A stretch of 64,000 bases of DNA from assembly GCF_030445035.2 (NCBI RefSeq), contig NC_080680.1, positions 51,101,212 to 51,165,211 of the forward strand, in the 5' to 3' direction. The notes beneath the pieces are model-generated. The model was not told the DNA's origin and ran no database searches. It was given only the letters and a program-made list of their open reading frames with translations. Below, in pieces: positions 33,416 through 45,690 of this stretch; the first letter of the stretch is position 1; each line of letters starts with the position of its first letter. The DNA is from Dasypus novemcinctus (lineage: Eukaryota > Chordata > Mammalia > Cingulata > Dasypodidae). The position numbers and the translations under genes are program-made.

Positions 33416-35851
33416 ATACTAAGCTGAACATGAGTTCTTATTTGAAGAGGTAATTTTTATGTATCTTTTTACAATCTATTGGGTAAGTATAAGCTTAACA
33501 ATTAGGGTAAAATAAGGCAATTCATGAATCTCAAACTCATATTTTTCAGATTCACCAAAGTTTTAAATAAATATTAGTTAATAAAGAAATTAATATCTAA
33601 TTAGTAAGCACTTTTATCAGTGAACTTTAAGCTGGTAAGTAACTTATTATTTAAACTAAGTGTGGCTTCTTTGCTTTCCTAAAAAAACACAGTATTCAAA
33701 AATTTAATTTCCTAAATATAAGCTTTGTGATTCACAATGTAACACTGGGTGAGTAGGAAAAGAAAATCTTTCTTTTGAAGCAAATATTGGTGGGAAGCTT
33801 CCAAATTTTATCTGAACGAATAAGGTAAAAAGTTCCCTTTATTCTAGTTAACACCTTCTACTGAAAAATACAAATATTTCTTTCATATTTATAAACCTGG
33901 AGGTGAAATTCTGTCAGAACAAGAATGTATATTTTAAAAAAACAACAGTGTAAGAAGTAAAATAGTGAACTCTCTACTTCATTTCACTTTTTCTGTACTA
34001 CTTTTTCCTGAAAAGAAAATTTAACTGTCAGTTCTCTCAAACAAGAATTTACTCTATTTCTATTTCTAAAAGAAATATACAATGTAGTGATAGGTATATT
34101 AAAATGGTAGTTGTTGAGAAGAAAATGGTTGTTTTAAAATTATATGAACAAATAACTATTTGAGATACACACTTTATTAAAATAATAGCTATGCTCAAAG
34201 AGCGGAGTTAGATTTTAAGAGGCTATTGTAGCACTCTGACTTTCCTGGACTTTTATGAAGGTGAAAACAGCTTTTCTCTCAGGAGTATTTATATTTTATT
34301 ATATAACCAAGTAGTATTATGTGTTGTGAAATGGAACCTAGGAAAGCACTGGGTTTACTTTGGTTTGGAACACCCAAGCTTGTCTGTGGCTCTTATTTAT
34401 CACAGAACTTTGTTCCTGGCTCTAGAGGGCAATTCAGAGGTAATGCTCCTCTGTAGCCCTGCCTATGGCACCATTTTCATGCTGCAAGGCCTCTGTTGTT
34501 AGCATAGTCACGTTTATGACTTTACTACTCATGAGATTGGATTAAGGTTCTCAAAATTAAATTTAAAAAAGCTTCTAATGTTATATGGCGCCTCAGTTTT
34601 TGTTTTGCTTTTTTCAGTAACAGCAACTCAGATGATCTCATCAGATACATTCTCAGCTTTGAGTTCAATACTAGATTATTAGACTACCCATCATTTCTGG
34701 TTAATGGAGTTTAGAGTTATGAAACAGAATAAATTCTATGATTAACACAGGGGCTATAAAAATCTCTAGGCTGCTGGTTCTGCACCATGAACTTGTACTC
34801 ATATTAGACTTCAGGTGTATAGCCTGAGTTTACCATTTTGACTTTATGTCTCCTTGGGACAAATGTTCTCGCATGACCTTTAATTATTGTACTGCCAGTG
34901 GAACCTAGGAAACGGACATCATTAGCAGTCTTGCCTGGATAATTAAGAAATAAGTTCAGAGGCATAATTACTCCATCATTATTTCTCTTTCCCTTTTGAC
35001 AAATTAGATTTTTTTTATAATTAACTTGACCATATGTTCAAACCTATGCAATTAACAATGTATTATTTTAATTCAGAAATTTATACACATGCACAAACTA
35101 TAGTCCTTCCCTCCTCCTATACCTTGGGCAGGCAGTGGGGTTGAGATGAGGGTAGCCTTCTGATTATTTGAGTAAGTTTCAGATCAGTTTAGCATCTATT
35201 TTGTATTCATCTCCTGGGATTTATGCCTAGGAAAGTAAATAGACAGAAAGTGGAATAGAGAGGACCAATGTTTTGCAAATGTGGTTCTGATACCTTTTGA
35301 CATTTTAAATAAAGAAGAAAGTTTTTGTGTTATCCTACTGCTCCTTGATGGACCCATGCAATGAATCATGAATGCAGAAATGAATTTAAACAAATTTTAC
35401 ATTGTCTGTGCTTGTCCAAAAAGCAGTCCTAAAGCAAAGCCTAGAGAAATTGAAATGGGAGGTTCTAGAAAACATTAAAGTGTAGAATGAGACAATTCCA
35501 ACTAGAGCAATTAGTGTTAAATCTTAAACTGGTGGCAGGCTTTAAGACTTTCATAACTTTTCAAACATCTGTACTTTTAAGCATACTGATTTTGAGAAAG
35601 TGTTTCCATCTGAAATAGTTATGCAACAGTTAAAATTCACTGCATGGTAGTAATTCCTTCTGGTTTTGACTATAATGAAATGGAGAGAGGATGGCTGCTG
35701 CAGCCTCTCCAATTTCTCCAGAAGTTGTCCCTTTACCTCCAAACCTCCTTGGTCTCTTATCCAAGATTCAGAAATTCTCTCTTGTTTGCAAGCCTGGAAT
35801 CAGATTAGGATTTTTTAAGAAAAGAAATGAATCTTAGCTCAGAGTAAGCTA
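33416..35851. other. Repeat-poor AT-rich stretch
   Basis: No gene or nameable repeat is seen. Around 34600-35060 there are several TAATTA/ATTAA sites and balanced short islands. This part could be tested for conservation. The short frames (64-66 codons) show nothing recognisable. Confidence 0.4.
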
Positions 35852-36342
35852 TTATATTAATTCCCTATTGGTGCTATAACAGATTATCACTAATTCAGTG
35901 GATTAAACCAACACAAATTTATTATCTTATAGTCCTAGTGTTCAGAAGTCTGAAAAGGGTCTTACAGAGTTAAATTTTAAGTGTTTGGTAGTGTTGTGTT
36001 CCTTCTGGAAGCTCGGTGGGGAGAATCCTTCCTTGTTCTTCTAGCATTCCTTAACTTGTAGCTCTATCTCTTTGGACTTTGCTTTATCTTCACATCTCCT
36101 TTTCTGACTGAGTTCCTGCCTCTCCTCACCATAAAAAGATGCTTTTGAGTACACTGGCCCACCCAGTGATCCAAGATAATCTCCTTATTGCAAAATCCTT
36201 AAGTTTTTCACAATCTCCTTATTGCAAAACTTAAATTTTTCACATGTGCAGAGCCCTTTTGGCCATGTAAAGTAGCATAGTTATAAATTCTAGGGATTTG
36301 GACATGGTCATATCTGGGGAGACATTATTCTGCCCTACCACA
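35852..36342 (-). mobile_element. MLT1-type MaLR solo LTR with internal duplication
   Basis: On the minus strand it runs TGTGGTAGGGCAGAATAATG, GATATGACCATGTCC, CACTGGGTGGGCC and TTAGTGATAATCTGTTATAG, and ends near 35852. This is MLT1 order. A tandem duplication lies inside it at 36178-36211 and 36212-36243, where AATCTCCTTATTGCAAAA recurs. Confidence 0.75.
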
Positions 36343-36584
36343 GTTGTACATAAGAATTTTTCCCAATCATTGCCATCATTTTGTTCTCCTTATCTCCTCT
36401 TCCAGTCACTTACACTGAGTTGCCTTCTAGCATCAGCAGAAGGGAAATAATGGGACATGATTGAAAGCCATAAAAAGTTAAGTTTCTGGTTCAAAGATAG
36501 TAGTAACAAAAGCATGCCCATGGAGTCAAACATAGCACTATAAATTGCTTTTACTTCTCACTGGACTTAAATCCTATGGAATTA

Positions 36585-36763
36585 TACTGGCCAATATAGT
36601 AGCCACTAGCCACAGATGGTGATTTAAATTTAAATTTTATAATTAAATTTAATTAATTAATAAAAAATTAGTTCTTCAGTTTCTCTAACCGTATTTTCAG
36701 TGCACCAGTAGCTACATGTAGCTGGGGACTACCAACGTAAACAGCACAGATTGGACAATTCTG
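36585..36763. mobile_element. hAT DNA transposon remnant
   Basis: ACTGGCCAATATAGTAGCCA, CTAGCCACAGATGGTGATTT, AGCTACATGTAGCTGGGGAC and GCACAGATTGGACAATTCTG follow a MER-type hAT consensus of the same group as the element at 13521. Imperfect ends; no clean target duplication noticed. Confidence 0.7.
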
Positions 36764-37078
36764 TTGTAGAATGATGGTGATATGGAAGAGAACCTCTTAG
36801 GCATAACAATACCACTGCTAGACTTGGCCAAAAAAGAAAAAAAGAAAGGGGGGTAGGAAGAGAGCCAGCTTCATAATGTGTGATCTTTGCACTCATAGGG
36901 TTCCATATCCAGAAAGACCCTATGCTTGTTTTAATATTCTGCTCTTGCCATCTTGAAATTCTTAATGATTTTTACAAAAGAGCCCACATTTTCATTTTTC
37001 ACTGGGCCCTGTGAATTATATAGTTGGTCCTGAATGTCAAGCAATCTGAATTACTATGTCTCAATCTGCCAAATGTTT
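36764..37078. other. Unassigned non-coding DNA
   Basis: No gene or nameable repeat is visible apart from a purine-rich AAAGAAAGGGGGG-like run at about 36830-36855. Confidence 0.4.
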
Positions 37079-37498
37079 TTATGAAGGTTAATTCTTTGGG
37101 TCAATTTAGCTAGACTATGGAACCCAGTTGTTTGGTCATATGGTCATGATGCTGTGAAAATATTTTGTAGATATGATTAATACCGGTAACCGTTAACATT
37201 AAGTAAAGGAGATTACACTCAATATTGTGGGTAGGACTCATCCAATCAATTGCAGGCCCTTAATAACAAAAACTGAGATTTCTCAGGGACAAAGAAATTC
37301 TAATTCAAGACTGCAACATCAGCTCCTGCTGAGTCTCTAGCCTGCTGACTTGCCCTACAAATTTTGGACTTACCAGCCTTCACAATCACATGAGCCAGTT
37401 CTTTAAAATAAATCTCTTTCTGTGTGTGCATGCATGCGTGTGTGTGTGTGTGTGTACACTTCCTATTGATTTTGTTTCATGGAGGAACCTTAATACAG
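37079..37498 (+). mobile_element. MLT2/ERVL-type LTR
   Basis: Forward order: AAGGTTAATTCTTTGGGTCA, GGAACCCAGTTGTTTGGTCA, GTAAAGGAGATTACACTC, CATCCAATCAATTGCAGGCC, an AATAAATCTC polyadenylation segment at about 37407, then a TG-rich run and the end CCTTAATACAG. This is a longer and better preserved relative of the reverse element at 6092. No internal retroviral genes flank it. Confidence 0.8.
37426..37456. repeat. (TG)n run in the LTR tail
   Basis: GTGTGCATGCATGCGTGTGT and following TG units are directly visible. It lies in the position where such LTRs often carry a TG or TA repeat. Confidence 0.9.
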
Positions 37499-37659
37499 TC
37501 ATATATGTGACTTATGTCTTATGTTACAGAGACATCACTATGTATGGTGCTCCTTACTTGGAGTTCATCAGGAAGAACAAGAAATGAACCTAAAAAGAAT
37601 TTCAATTTCAACTATCAATCAAGCTTTAGTCATGTATAACCTGATCATCTATTAAACCA

Positions 37660-37735
37660 GTACTGTTTCTATCATCTTGTCTTGATAGGACCTTAATAAA
37701 TGTTTGTTGAATTAATGAATGAATAGATAACATAA
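37660..37735 (+). repeat. L2 LINE 3' end remnant
   Basis: CTTGATAGGACCTTAATAAA, then TGTTTGTTGAATTAATGAAT, matches the L2 tail. Confidence 0.65.
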
Positions 37736-37934
37736 TGAATAAATGTTTTGAGGTATTTAGAAGACACATTAAGAAATCTTAATATGATACTTTCTTTAAA
37801 AGGAAAATCAACGAATCCTTAAGGAGTAGGATCCTTCTCCTGAATATGAAGTGGAAACAATCAACTTCATAGCTCCATGCTTGGCCTCAATGCATCTGTG
37901 CAAATTCCCAAATTCCATAGTTATATAATTTTCT

Positions 37935-38170
37935 TTTCCTTTTATTCAATTTCTTTATTGGAGTAGTTGTAGCTTTACAGAAAAAAAAACCCAGAAAAGT
38001 CATACAGAATATAGAGTACCCATATACTTACTCCCAGCCATTAACACTTTGCATTAGTGTGACGTATTTATTAGAATTGATGAAAGAATATTATTATAAT
38101 TTCACCATTAACTATAGTTCATGGTCATATAATCCCCTCCCTGTCTATCATATCCTGGGGCCCATCTAGA
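37935..38170. mobile_element. Old L1 remnant, related to 32290
   Basis: ATTGGAGTAGTTGTAGCTTT, CATATACTTACTCCCAGCCA, ACACTTTGCATTAGTGTGAC and TTAACTATAGTTCATGGTC repeat the order of the front of the L1 remnant at 32290-33415. The two are diverged copies of the same old L1 3' region. Confidence 0.7.
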
Positions 38171-38639
38171 CACTAGAAAGAAAAAAATAAAAGAAATTCT
38201 GGATTCTTTCCTAGGAAGCCTGCTGTAAGTCATTTCTCAAGCATTAATTCTCCTGGCCTCACACTAGGACAAGAATGTTGCCCTAATTCAATCCTTTATG
38301 TTGGTCTTCTATGGGGGTAGAATTGTGTCTAAATTTTAACTCCTATCATTATGCTTCTATTTGCTCCCATACCCATCTAATTTGGCAGCCTGCCCGGGAT
38401 CCATCAGTCCATGCTATGATGAGTCGCTGTAACCTTCTAGATAATGATGGCCAAATTCCTAGTGGTTTCTCTGATGCTTTCCTAATAGCATTTCTCACCT
38501 ACTGAATAGATTTGCCCTCTGTTGAGCTCCTCATAGCACCTGTCCCACTCTAGGAGATCAGTCTAGTTCTGAGCACTAGCCCTGGGCACCAACCTTTCCC
38601 CATCATAAACATCTGATATTGAAAAATCCATAGTTGAGA
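38171..38639. other. Unassigned non-coding DNA
   Basis: No gene is seen. The 64-codon frame (38311-38505) lies in a pyrimidine-rich, probably L2-related stretch. Confidence 0.4.
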
Positions 38640-39250
38640 ATGGTCCAGATTATGTGGTGAGAGTAGAATGGTAGGTATACCTCTTAGATGTGATATTAGG
38701 GAGACAGTATATTTTTGAGCAGAGACAACATGTTAAAATCAGAATTTTAGAATTTTTTATTAGTAAGTAGAATGGAAAGTAGTAGAAAATTTAAGTGGAA
38801 AGATAGGTGGATAAATAGAATAAAGGATTAATTTAAGAATTAAATGGTTAAGGTTAGCTTAGGGTATTGGCAGTGCAAAATCATATAGAGTTTACTGTAT
38901 ACCAGATGCAGTTTTAAGAACTTTAGATATATGAAGTCATATAATTCTGACAATTCTATAGGCTCTTTTATTATCACTACTTTACAGGATTAAGGAGCTA
39001 TTTTAATATAGGAATAGATATATCTAGCACAATGCTTGGTACCTTGTAGATGCTCAGTGAGTTTGATTAAATAAATTAGTGACTTAGAATGTGAGAGTCA
39101 GTTGATGAGTAAAAGACAACTCCAAGTTTTTAATGGGGAACTGGGACATTAATAGTGTAACCAATAGAAAGATCAATGTCAGAAAAGGAAGAAAGTTTGA
39201 ACTTGGGCAATTGATAAACTTAGTATTAAACATCTTATTATCCTAAAGTG
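38640..39250. repeat. Ancient interspersed repeat, same unnamed family as 15136, with MIR piece
   Basis: The 3' part GACAACTCCAAGTTTTTAAT, GAACTGGGACATTAATAGTG and TTGAACTTGGGCAATTGATA resembles the distal part of the family at 15136-16030. Between 38883 and 39003, TTACTGTATACCAGATGCAG and ACTTTACAGGATTAAGGAGC look like a reverse MIR piece. Confidence 0.45.
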
Positions 39251-40271
39251 TGCTGAAATAGAATTGAAAGAAAAAAAATGTGAACAAAATTTTAGCATTT
39301 AATTCTTTTGACCCTCCATGGCACCTCAAAAAATGTTAAATATCTCACATAGATGAGAGGATTGGGATATATGCTGATTATTTGGAATGCTTCTTTCTGA
39401 CCTCTTTTTCTTCATAATCTTTTTTATTCAAACTAAATTTAATTTCATTTTAACATCTATGGTAGATATCATATGCATAGAAAGAATCAAAAGTTGCCAT
39501 CTTAGGGCAAGAAAGTTACAAGAATATTTAATTAAAAGATGTCTAATAGCCAATTTCATCGACTTTTTTTGGAAGGTTGCAGAAGGAACTTGAAGTGTTT
39601 TGCAACGCTGAAAAGATTATGATAACCAAATCAGGAGAGCAATAGGGAAGCTGAAGTAGCAGGGAAAAGATAAGGATTATTGAATGGAAAACAAGAGCAA
39701 GCAGGAGAAAATTCCCTTAGCATTGGGCTGTCTATATTTAATTCCTGTCTTTCTCCAAATTGTCTTAAATTATTTACATATTGAATAAGTGGAAATCAAG
39801 TCAATACCTGGTCAATAGAAATCCATTATAAATTGGTATGATAAAAAAATATAAAATATGATTAGACGATAGAGAGTTATTAATCCTGCCAGCAATATCA
39901 ACTTAAAAAAATGTTTCCATTATAGTGAAAAATGGAATAGAAAGGAGTCTATTTTTCTTAATATAAAAGACTTAAATGTGTTTGCTAATTAATATGCTTT
40001 GACTAAGCTCACATTTTCTGTGCCAATTTCATTATTTCCCTAATCATTTCAGGTTCTATAATTATGATGTAGATCATGACTATTGGCAGATGAAGATTAT
40101 GGATGGTGAGAAAAACTAATTGTGCTTCCAGCAAATATAGAGGGGGAGGTAAGCAGTAAATCCAATTAGAATAGCAAAATCGATTGATCAACTATATAGT
40201 GTATTTTAGGTACTTAAAATTCTATTGTTTCAATATTAATGAGCCAAAAGGAAAAATTGCCAAAAAAGTAG
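39251..40271. other. Unassigned AT-rich DNA
   Basis: No gene or confident repeat is visible. Small open frames show nothing recognisable. Confidence 0.4.
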
Positions 40272-40279
40272 ATTTACAG

Positions 40280-40482
40280 CAGGGATTCTCAACCAATGGT
40301 GATTGTGTCCCCCAGAGGAAGTTGACAATGGATACATTTTGATGATTGTTATGACTTGGGGCAAAAGGTGCATTTACTGGGTAGAGATCCAGGGCTAAAG
40401 CCTACAATGCACAGGTCAACTCCCCACAGCAAAGAATTATACAGTATTTATGATGTCAATAGTGTTGACGTTGAGAATTGTG
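40280..40482. mobile_element. MER20-like hAT element, 203 bp
   Basis: CAGGGATTCTCAACCAATGG at the start, GGTAGAGATCCAGGGCTAAA, CCTACAATGCACAGGTCAAC, CCCACAGCAAAGAATTATAC, and GTTGAGAATTGTG at the end match MER20 in order and length. The flanks ATTTACAG (40272-40279) and ATTTATAA (40483-40490) match at 6 of 8 and fit a decayed 8-bp duplication. Confidence 0.85.
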
Positions 40483-40490
40483 ATTTATAA

Positions 40491-41149
40491 CATGAAGTTT
40501 TTATGGCTGTTTGGCCTTAATTTTTTCTAATTTGGGATCATTCCTATATTGCCATGGCCTTCAGATATCTATAATAACACTTAAAAGGAAACCCATTTCC
40601 TACTAAAGGTCATATGGGCAAGACTATCCTTACGTGGCAATGATTATGATAATATGACATTATTGATTTGATGTCTGAAATATTTTGCTTAAAGGTAAAT
40701 CTCCATCAGTTGATGTAATGATTTTCTCCATTTTGTGCTTACTGTAAGACAGATAGATGGTGGTTTGGGAAGACACACACATGTGGTGAAGAAAACCAAT
40801 GTCTTCATGTCCTTTAGCAACAAATACTGTTTATTTATTAACCTACCTCAAAAACTAGAATCCGAACCTGTTTTATGAATTTATTTTATTTTTCAGCTAT
40901 TGGACTAAATACTCGTCCACAATATATTTACAGTTCACTAATGATGTTTTCTGCATGTAGTTCAATGCATAGATAGTAAGAAGCTTCTTTTCCTTGTAGA
41001 AACATTATTTTTTAATGTAGCACTCTTGATGTATAGACTTGTCTCATTCTGTTCATCTGTATGACCATTGTGCAGTGTCTCCCCATCTAGACTTGTTTTG
41101 TCTCTTGCCTTCTTCCCATTCATGAGCATAGTACATTTAGAATGACTTT
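40491..41149. other. Unassigned non-coding DNA
   Basis: No gene or confident repeat is seen. Confidence 0.4.
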
Positions 41150-41591
41150 TAAAATAATGCACATGTGAGTATGCCACCATCCACTTAAATTCTTCAAGTG
41201 ATTCTCACTGCAGTGGAGATAAAATTCAAGATATGTAAAATTGCCTACAGGGTTCCTAAATGAGCTGGTTCTCCAGCATTATTTCATGTCTTGAACTCCT
41301 CCGCCTAGATCAATACTTTATGATGACACTAACTTTGTTTTGCAGATGCTTTGAAAATGTTGAGTGTTCTCCCCAGATAGCTGTTATTCATCAGTGTGAT
41401 CTCTGTCTGTACATTGTTTTCTCATACAACTCTTTCCTGACTTTGCCCGTTTAAAACTAGAGTAATTTTGTCATTCATAGTACTTTGTCATAAGATGTAA
41501 TTATTTATCTATTTCTGTATTTTAATAATAATCTTCTCCCACTATACTGTACACTCGTCAAGGTATCAACCTCATATTAATACTGTTCATT
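41150..41591 (+). repeat. L2 LINE, 5' part of a copy split by a SINE
   Basis: GTGATTCTCACTGCAGTGG, AAATTCAAGATATGTAAAAT, CCTACAGGGTTCCTAAATGA, GCTTTGAAAATGTTGAGTGT and CTTCTCCCACTATACTGTAC follow the L2 3' region. The copy resumes at 42011 after the SINE. Confidence 0.75.
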
Positions 41592-41999
41592 GGGGAAGCA
41601 GACTTGGCCCAGTGGTTAGGGCGTCTGTCTACCACATGGGAGGTCTGCAGTTCAAACCCCGGGCCTCCTTGACCTGTGTGGAGCTGGCCCACGTGCAGTG
41701 CTGATTGCGCAAGGAGTGCTCTGCCACGCAGGGGTGTCCCCTGCATAGGGGAGCCCCACGCGTAAGGAGTGCTGCCCAGCGTGAAAGAAAGTGCAGCCTG
41801 CCCAAGAATGGTGCCGCTCACACGGAGAGTTGACACAACAAGATGACGCAACAAAAAGAAACACGGATTCCCGTGCCGCTGACAACAACAGAAGCGGACA
41901 AAGAAGACAACTCAGGAAATAGACACAGAGAACAGACAACTGGGGTTGGGGAGAAGGGGAGAGAAATAAATAATAAAATAAATAAATCTTTTAAAAAAA
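41592..41999 (+). mobile_element. DAS-type SINE, copy 5 (the only forward copy)
   Basis: It starts GGGGAAGCAGACTTGGCCCA. An A-box-like TGGCCCAGTGG lies at 41605-41615 and a B box (GTTCAAACC) at 41650-41658, then the unique body and an AATAAAATAAATAAATC/A-rich tail ending at 41999. Flanks TACTGTTCATT (41581-41591) and TATTGTCCATT (42000-42010) match at 9 of 11. It lacks a short stretch of the body near 41760-41770. Minus frames at 41558-41939 are by-products. Confidence 0.97.
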
Positions 42000-42010
42000 T
42001 ATTGTCCATT

Positions 42011-42085
42011 CATGTCTCAACAGAACCAAACATAGTTCTGGTACAAAGTAGGCACTCAATAAACACAAAATTCTTTGGGAGTATT
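42011..42085 (+). repeat. L2 LINE, 3' tail of the split copy
   Basis: CAGAACCAAACATAGTTCTG, GTACAAAGTAGGCACTCAAT and AAACACAAAATTC complete the L2 tail that stops at 41591. Confidence 0.8.
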
Positions 42086-43187
42086 GCAATTAATTAACTT
42101 TTTATCATTCACAATAGCTAACACAATTTTCTAAAATTATCATAACCTAATTTTCCGCCTGTGTTTAGAACTATTTTCTTAAAGAAATATTTTCCTTCAG
42201 ACCACACAACATATAGTGTTTGAGGTTGTATTGCTATGGATAAAATAACCATCAACTGTCAGAGAAAAAAATCAGATCTCCTTTTAGACAGAGACTGGGT
42301 GCCAGTCAGGATGTATTCTACCTCAAATATTCATGCTTACAGTATGAAGACTAAGAATGAAGACTAAGTGTGAAGACTTCATGCTTATGTATGAAGAGAA
42401 AGCATACGCAGTGATTCTCTTATAACAAGGTCTATTGTCAAGATAGTGGCATAAAACGAGATTGAATATTTATTTTCATCAATGAGAAGTATAGCATTAA
42501 GGTTGCATTTTGTTTTACAGGGAATTTTGTGGGTAGAAGTGTATCAAACTATTAATAATTCACATGCACTTAATGGTTTTTGTTCCATATTTACATAACT
42601 TGTTACTTTGAATCTTATATTCATCATTTTATTTGTCCCATGCACATTCCCTTTGTGAAAACTTTCTCTTGACAGAACACTACATTAATCTGTCTCTGTT
42701 GCTTATTTACATTGAGGAAAGGTAAGAAAGAGGGTTTGCTATAGATAGAACTTCTATTTAACTAAAAATTATATTTTACTAATCATGAGACTATCAATCA
42801 GTAAGAAGAAAGGCACTGCTATCATGAGTTCAGTAGACCCTCTCTGTTGTAAGATATATGTCCCAAGAACTTTCCTGAATCTCTAAATTTGAGACAACCA
42901 CAAAGCAGCAACAGCAGAAGCTGACTTGGGGATACACAATTGTTTGCTCATTGGCTATGTTTTTCATTCACTATTTAAGTTCTATCTACTTTACACCAGT
43001 CTGCATGGTCAATAACTCAAAATCCAAACATTAGCAAATTGACAACTATCAAATATCCTTGCTTTATGTGATTTCTTGTGCATGGCTTATGAATGTCAAG
43101 GTCATCTATATGATTATTAATTTGACAGTGGTATGGGATCTAGAAGTCATCAAATTGAGATATAGGACTTTCATGGCAATTATTAAC
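42086..43187. other. Unassigned non-coding DNA
   Basis: AT-rich; no gene or confident repeat seen. GAAGACTAAG/TGAAGACT units recur loosely at about 42345-42395. Confidence 0.4.
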
Positions 43188-43200
43188 AATTTTTTTCTTT
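43188..43200 (+). repeat. 13-bp target-site duplication, left copy
   Basis: AATTTTTTTCTTT is repeated exactly at 43617-43629. Confidence 0.9.
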
Positions 43201-43616
43201 CTTTATTTTTTTAAAGATTTATTTATTTCTCTCCCCTCCCCCGCCCCAACCCTGGTTGTCTGTTCTCTGTGTCTATTTGCTGTGTCTTCTTTGTCTGCTT
43301 CTATTGTTGTCAGTGGCATGGGAATCTGTGTTTCTTTTTGTTGCATCATCTTGTTGTGTCAGTTCTCCGTGTGTGCGGCATCATTCCTGGGCAGGCTGCA
43401 CTTTCTTTCGCGCTGGGCGGCTCTCCTTACAAGGCGCACTTCTTGCGCGTGGGGCTCCCCTATGCGGGGGACACCCCTGCATGGAAGGGCACTCCGTGAG
43501 CGCATCAGCACTGCACATGGGCCAGCTCCACACGGGTCAAGGAGGCCCAGGGTTTGAACTGTGGACCTCCCATGTGGTCGATGGATGCCCTGAACACTGG
43601 GCCAAGTCCACTGCTG
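43201..43616 (-). mobile_element. DAS-type SINE, copy 6
   Basis: A reverse copy with the T-rich tail at about 43204-43212, the B-box complement (GTTTGAACT) at 43552-43560, and a perfect 13-bp target duplication. Close in sequence to copies 2, 4 and 5. The 132-codon frame (43256-43654) and its shadows are SINE by-products. Confidence 0.97.
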
Positions 43617-43629
43617 AATTTTTTTCTTT
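43617..43629 (+). repeat. 13-bp target-site duplication, right copy
   Basis: The exact match of 43188-43200. Confidence 0.9.
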
Positions 43630-45374
43630 AATTCCAATTTTTTTTTTTTCCTGAAAATATGCTATGGTCTTTTCTTTTGACAGAAATGATCTCTTAGGAC
43701 TTTCTGGCAAGCTTAGGAGAGTCTTGGAAGACAGATATTCCTCCCATTGCACCCCTTGCCCTATACCATGCACACACCAGTCAATGATATGCAGTTCTCG
43801 GCCAGAGATGATCTCTTACTTTTGTCCTTCCGCAATCCCTTGTGTAAAGCCATGTATAAAAGTGAATGTAGCACACAGGGCAATATATGTGCATTTTATA
43901 TAGTAACCAAGGACCACTCTAAATTGATTCCTGCCTATTTTTCCAATTTCATTGATACCAGCTCATATTTCATTCTATAATTTAGTAGTATTTGCCACAT
44001 CATGTTGATTTCTGTCTTGGTATCTTTGATTGTGTTCTGTCCTTTGCCCAAGTATTCTTTCCATGACATGGATTATTTTTGTCAACGGCTTATCTACCAT
44101 GCACACTTTATAGCTCAACTCTGGCATCACTTTTTTTTTTGGGAAACCATCCCTAAATTCTTGTAGCAGTGTGAAACTCTGGGAATCTCTAGCACATTGT
44201 GCATTCACTATTGTTGAACTTGGTACACTGAATTGGCATTTTTAGTTTACACACCCCTTCTTCTCTTTGGATTATATGTTATTCAAGGGCATCTCCTACT
44301 ATACTGTTCTGCAGTAAACACTCATTGCCTTGATAAGAGCAGAACTTGTTTTTTTCCTTCTGTTTTTAAAATCTAATTACAAAGACAATTAGCAAAAAGA
44401 TTACTTCTAAAACAATGAGGAAGATAACCTGGAAATAAATTCTAAAAGAAGCCGAACTACAAAATATTCTTAGGGAAAACAGACAGTCGTTGTCTTCAGT
44501 CCAGAGTCCTGTTTTTCCACTTTCATATGTCAATTCATAGTACTACCACTACACCACAACTACATTAAAGAGTTTAGAAGTTGGTTTTCTTGCCATTTTG
44601 AAATCCTCTAAAACACAAAATTGGTGACAAATGAGACAAGGAAATTTAAGAATCATTAATAAGGAAAACTCCCATAGGTCTGATATAGTAGGATACTATG
44701 ATCACTAAAATAGCCTGTATGTATGCTGTATATATATGTTCTGTGTTTCTTATTTTTAAAATTAATTCTTGTAACAAAGTTATGCAACAATAATAATGAT
44801 GCTTCAGTAACTCAATACATTATTCAATATTTGGAAAGTCATCTGACAAGACGAGGAAAGCCTGTCAAGATGTATTTATGTGGAATTTACTAACTGTTTT
44901 GAATAAGTTTCTCATTTGCAATAAGAGTCTAGAAAAATGGGAATTAAATGGATTGGAATTAAGAAATTAATGCAGACAGAATAGTGGAAAGTTGGACATA
45001 CATATCCATGTTTCCTTGGCACATGGGCCTTAGAAGGAATCCCCTAATAAATCAAAGATACAAGCACCACTCCTGTGGTATCAGATAGAAAATGAGAATG
45101 TTGTCTACAATTAAACAGACTAACATTGACAACTTCATTTCCCTCATTTATAGATTATCTACTAACATAAAATTCAACTCTTGTTCTGAGTGAATGATTC
45201 AATTTAATTTCCCTATAAAGATTGCTTGTAAATAGTTAAAAAGACAAATAGTACTAAAGGACACATGTTATTAACATTAACCCCCCACCCCCTGTTAGGC
45301 TTAAGTAGGCAATCCTTTCAATTTTTTAAGGTATTGCTGGATATTTACTACCATATTTCTAAATTAATTAATTC
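43630..45374. other. Non-coding stretch with L2-like tail
   Basis: Frames at 43664-43980 and 43975-44208 have no recognisable domain. An L2-like tail is present at about 44255-44330 (TTCAAGGGCATCTCCTACTA, CAGTAAACACTCATTGCC). The rest is unassigned. Confidence 0.45.
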
Positions 45375-45690
45375 AATTCATTCTCTCAATAAATTTATTT
45401 AATATTGTCAGTGTTCCAGGCATTAGTCAAGGTACTAGTTTACCAATGAAGAATCTTGTCCTCATGGCTCTTACAATCTAAAGATAAGGGCGGTAAAAAA
45501 ATAAATTTGATAAATTAGTATGTCATAATAAGTTACATAGTATAGTATAGAATGATTGCTATGGAAAAAGAAAAAGAATAGGCTAAAGTAAATGGTGAAT
45601 TCTCAAGGAGAAAAGCAATTTATAATTTTAAATAAAGTAAATAGGGTGACCTTAGAATATGGAATTTGAGCAAAGACTTGAGGTTGAGAG
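45375..45690. repeat. Ancient interspersed repeat, same unnamed family as 15136 (front part)
   Basis: TTTATTTAATATTGTCAGTG, TTCCAGGCATTAGTCAAGGT, GTCCTCATGGCTCTTACAAT, ATGATTGCTATGGAAAAAGA and AAAGACTTGAGG occur in the order of the front part of this ancient family. Confidence 0.55.

Noticed and set aside
41592-41665. Possible tRNA gene
   Set aside because: A- and B-box-like sequences are present, but they form the head of a SINE and the sequence cannot fold into a complete tRNA cloverleaf that I can see.
41558-42009. Minus-strand frames of 98, 95 and 63 codons
   Set aside because: They are antisense to the forward DAS-SINE copy 5.
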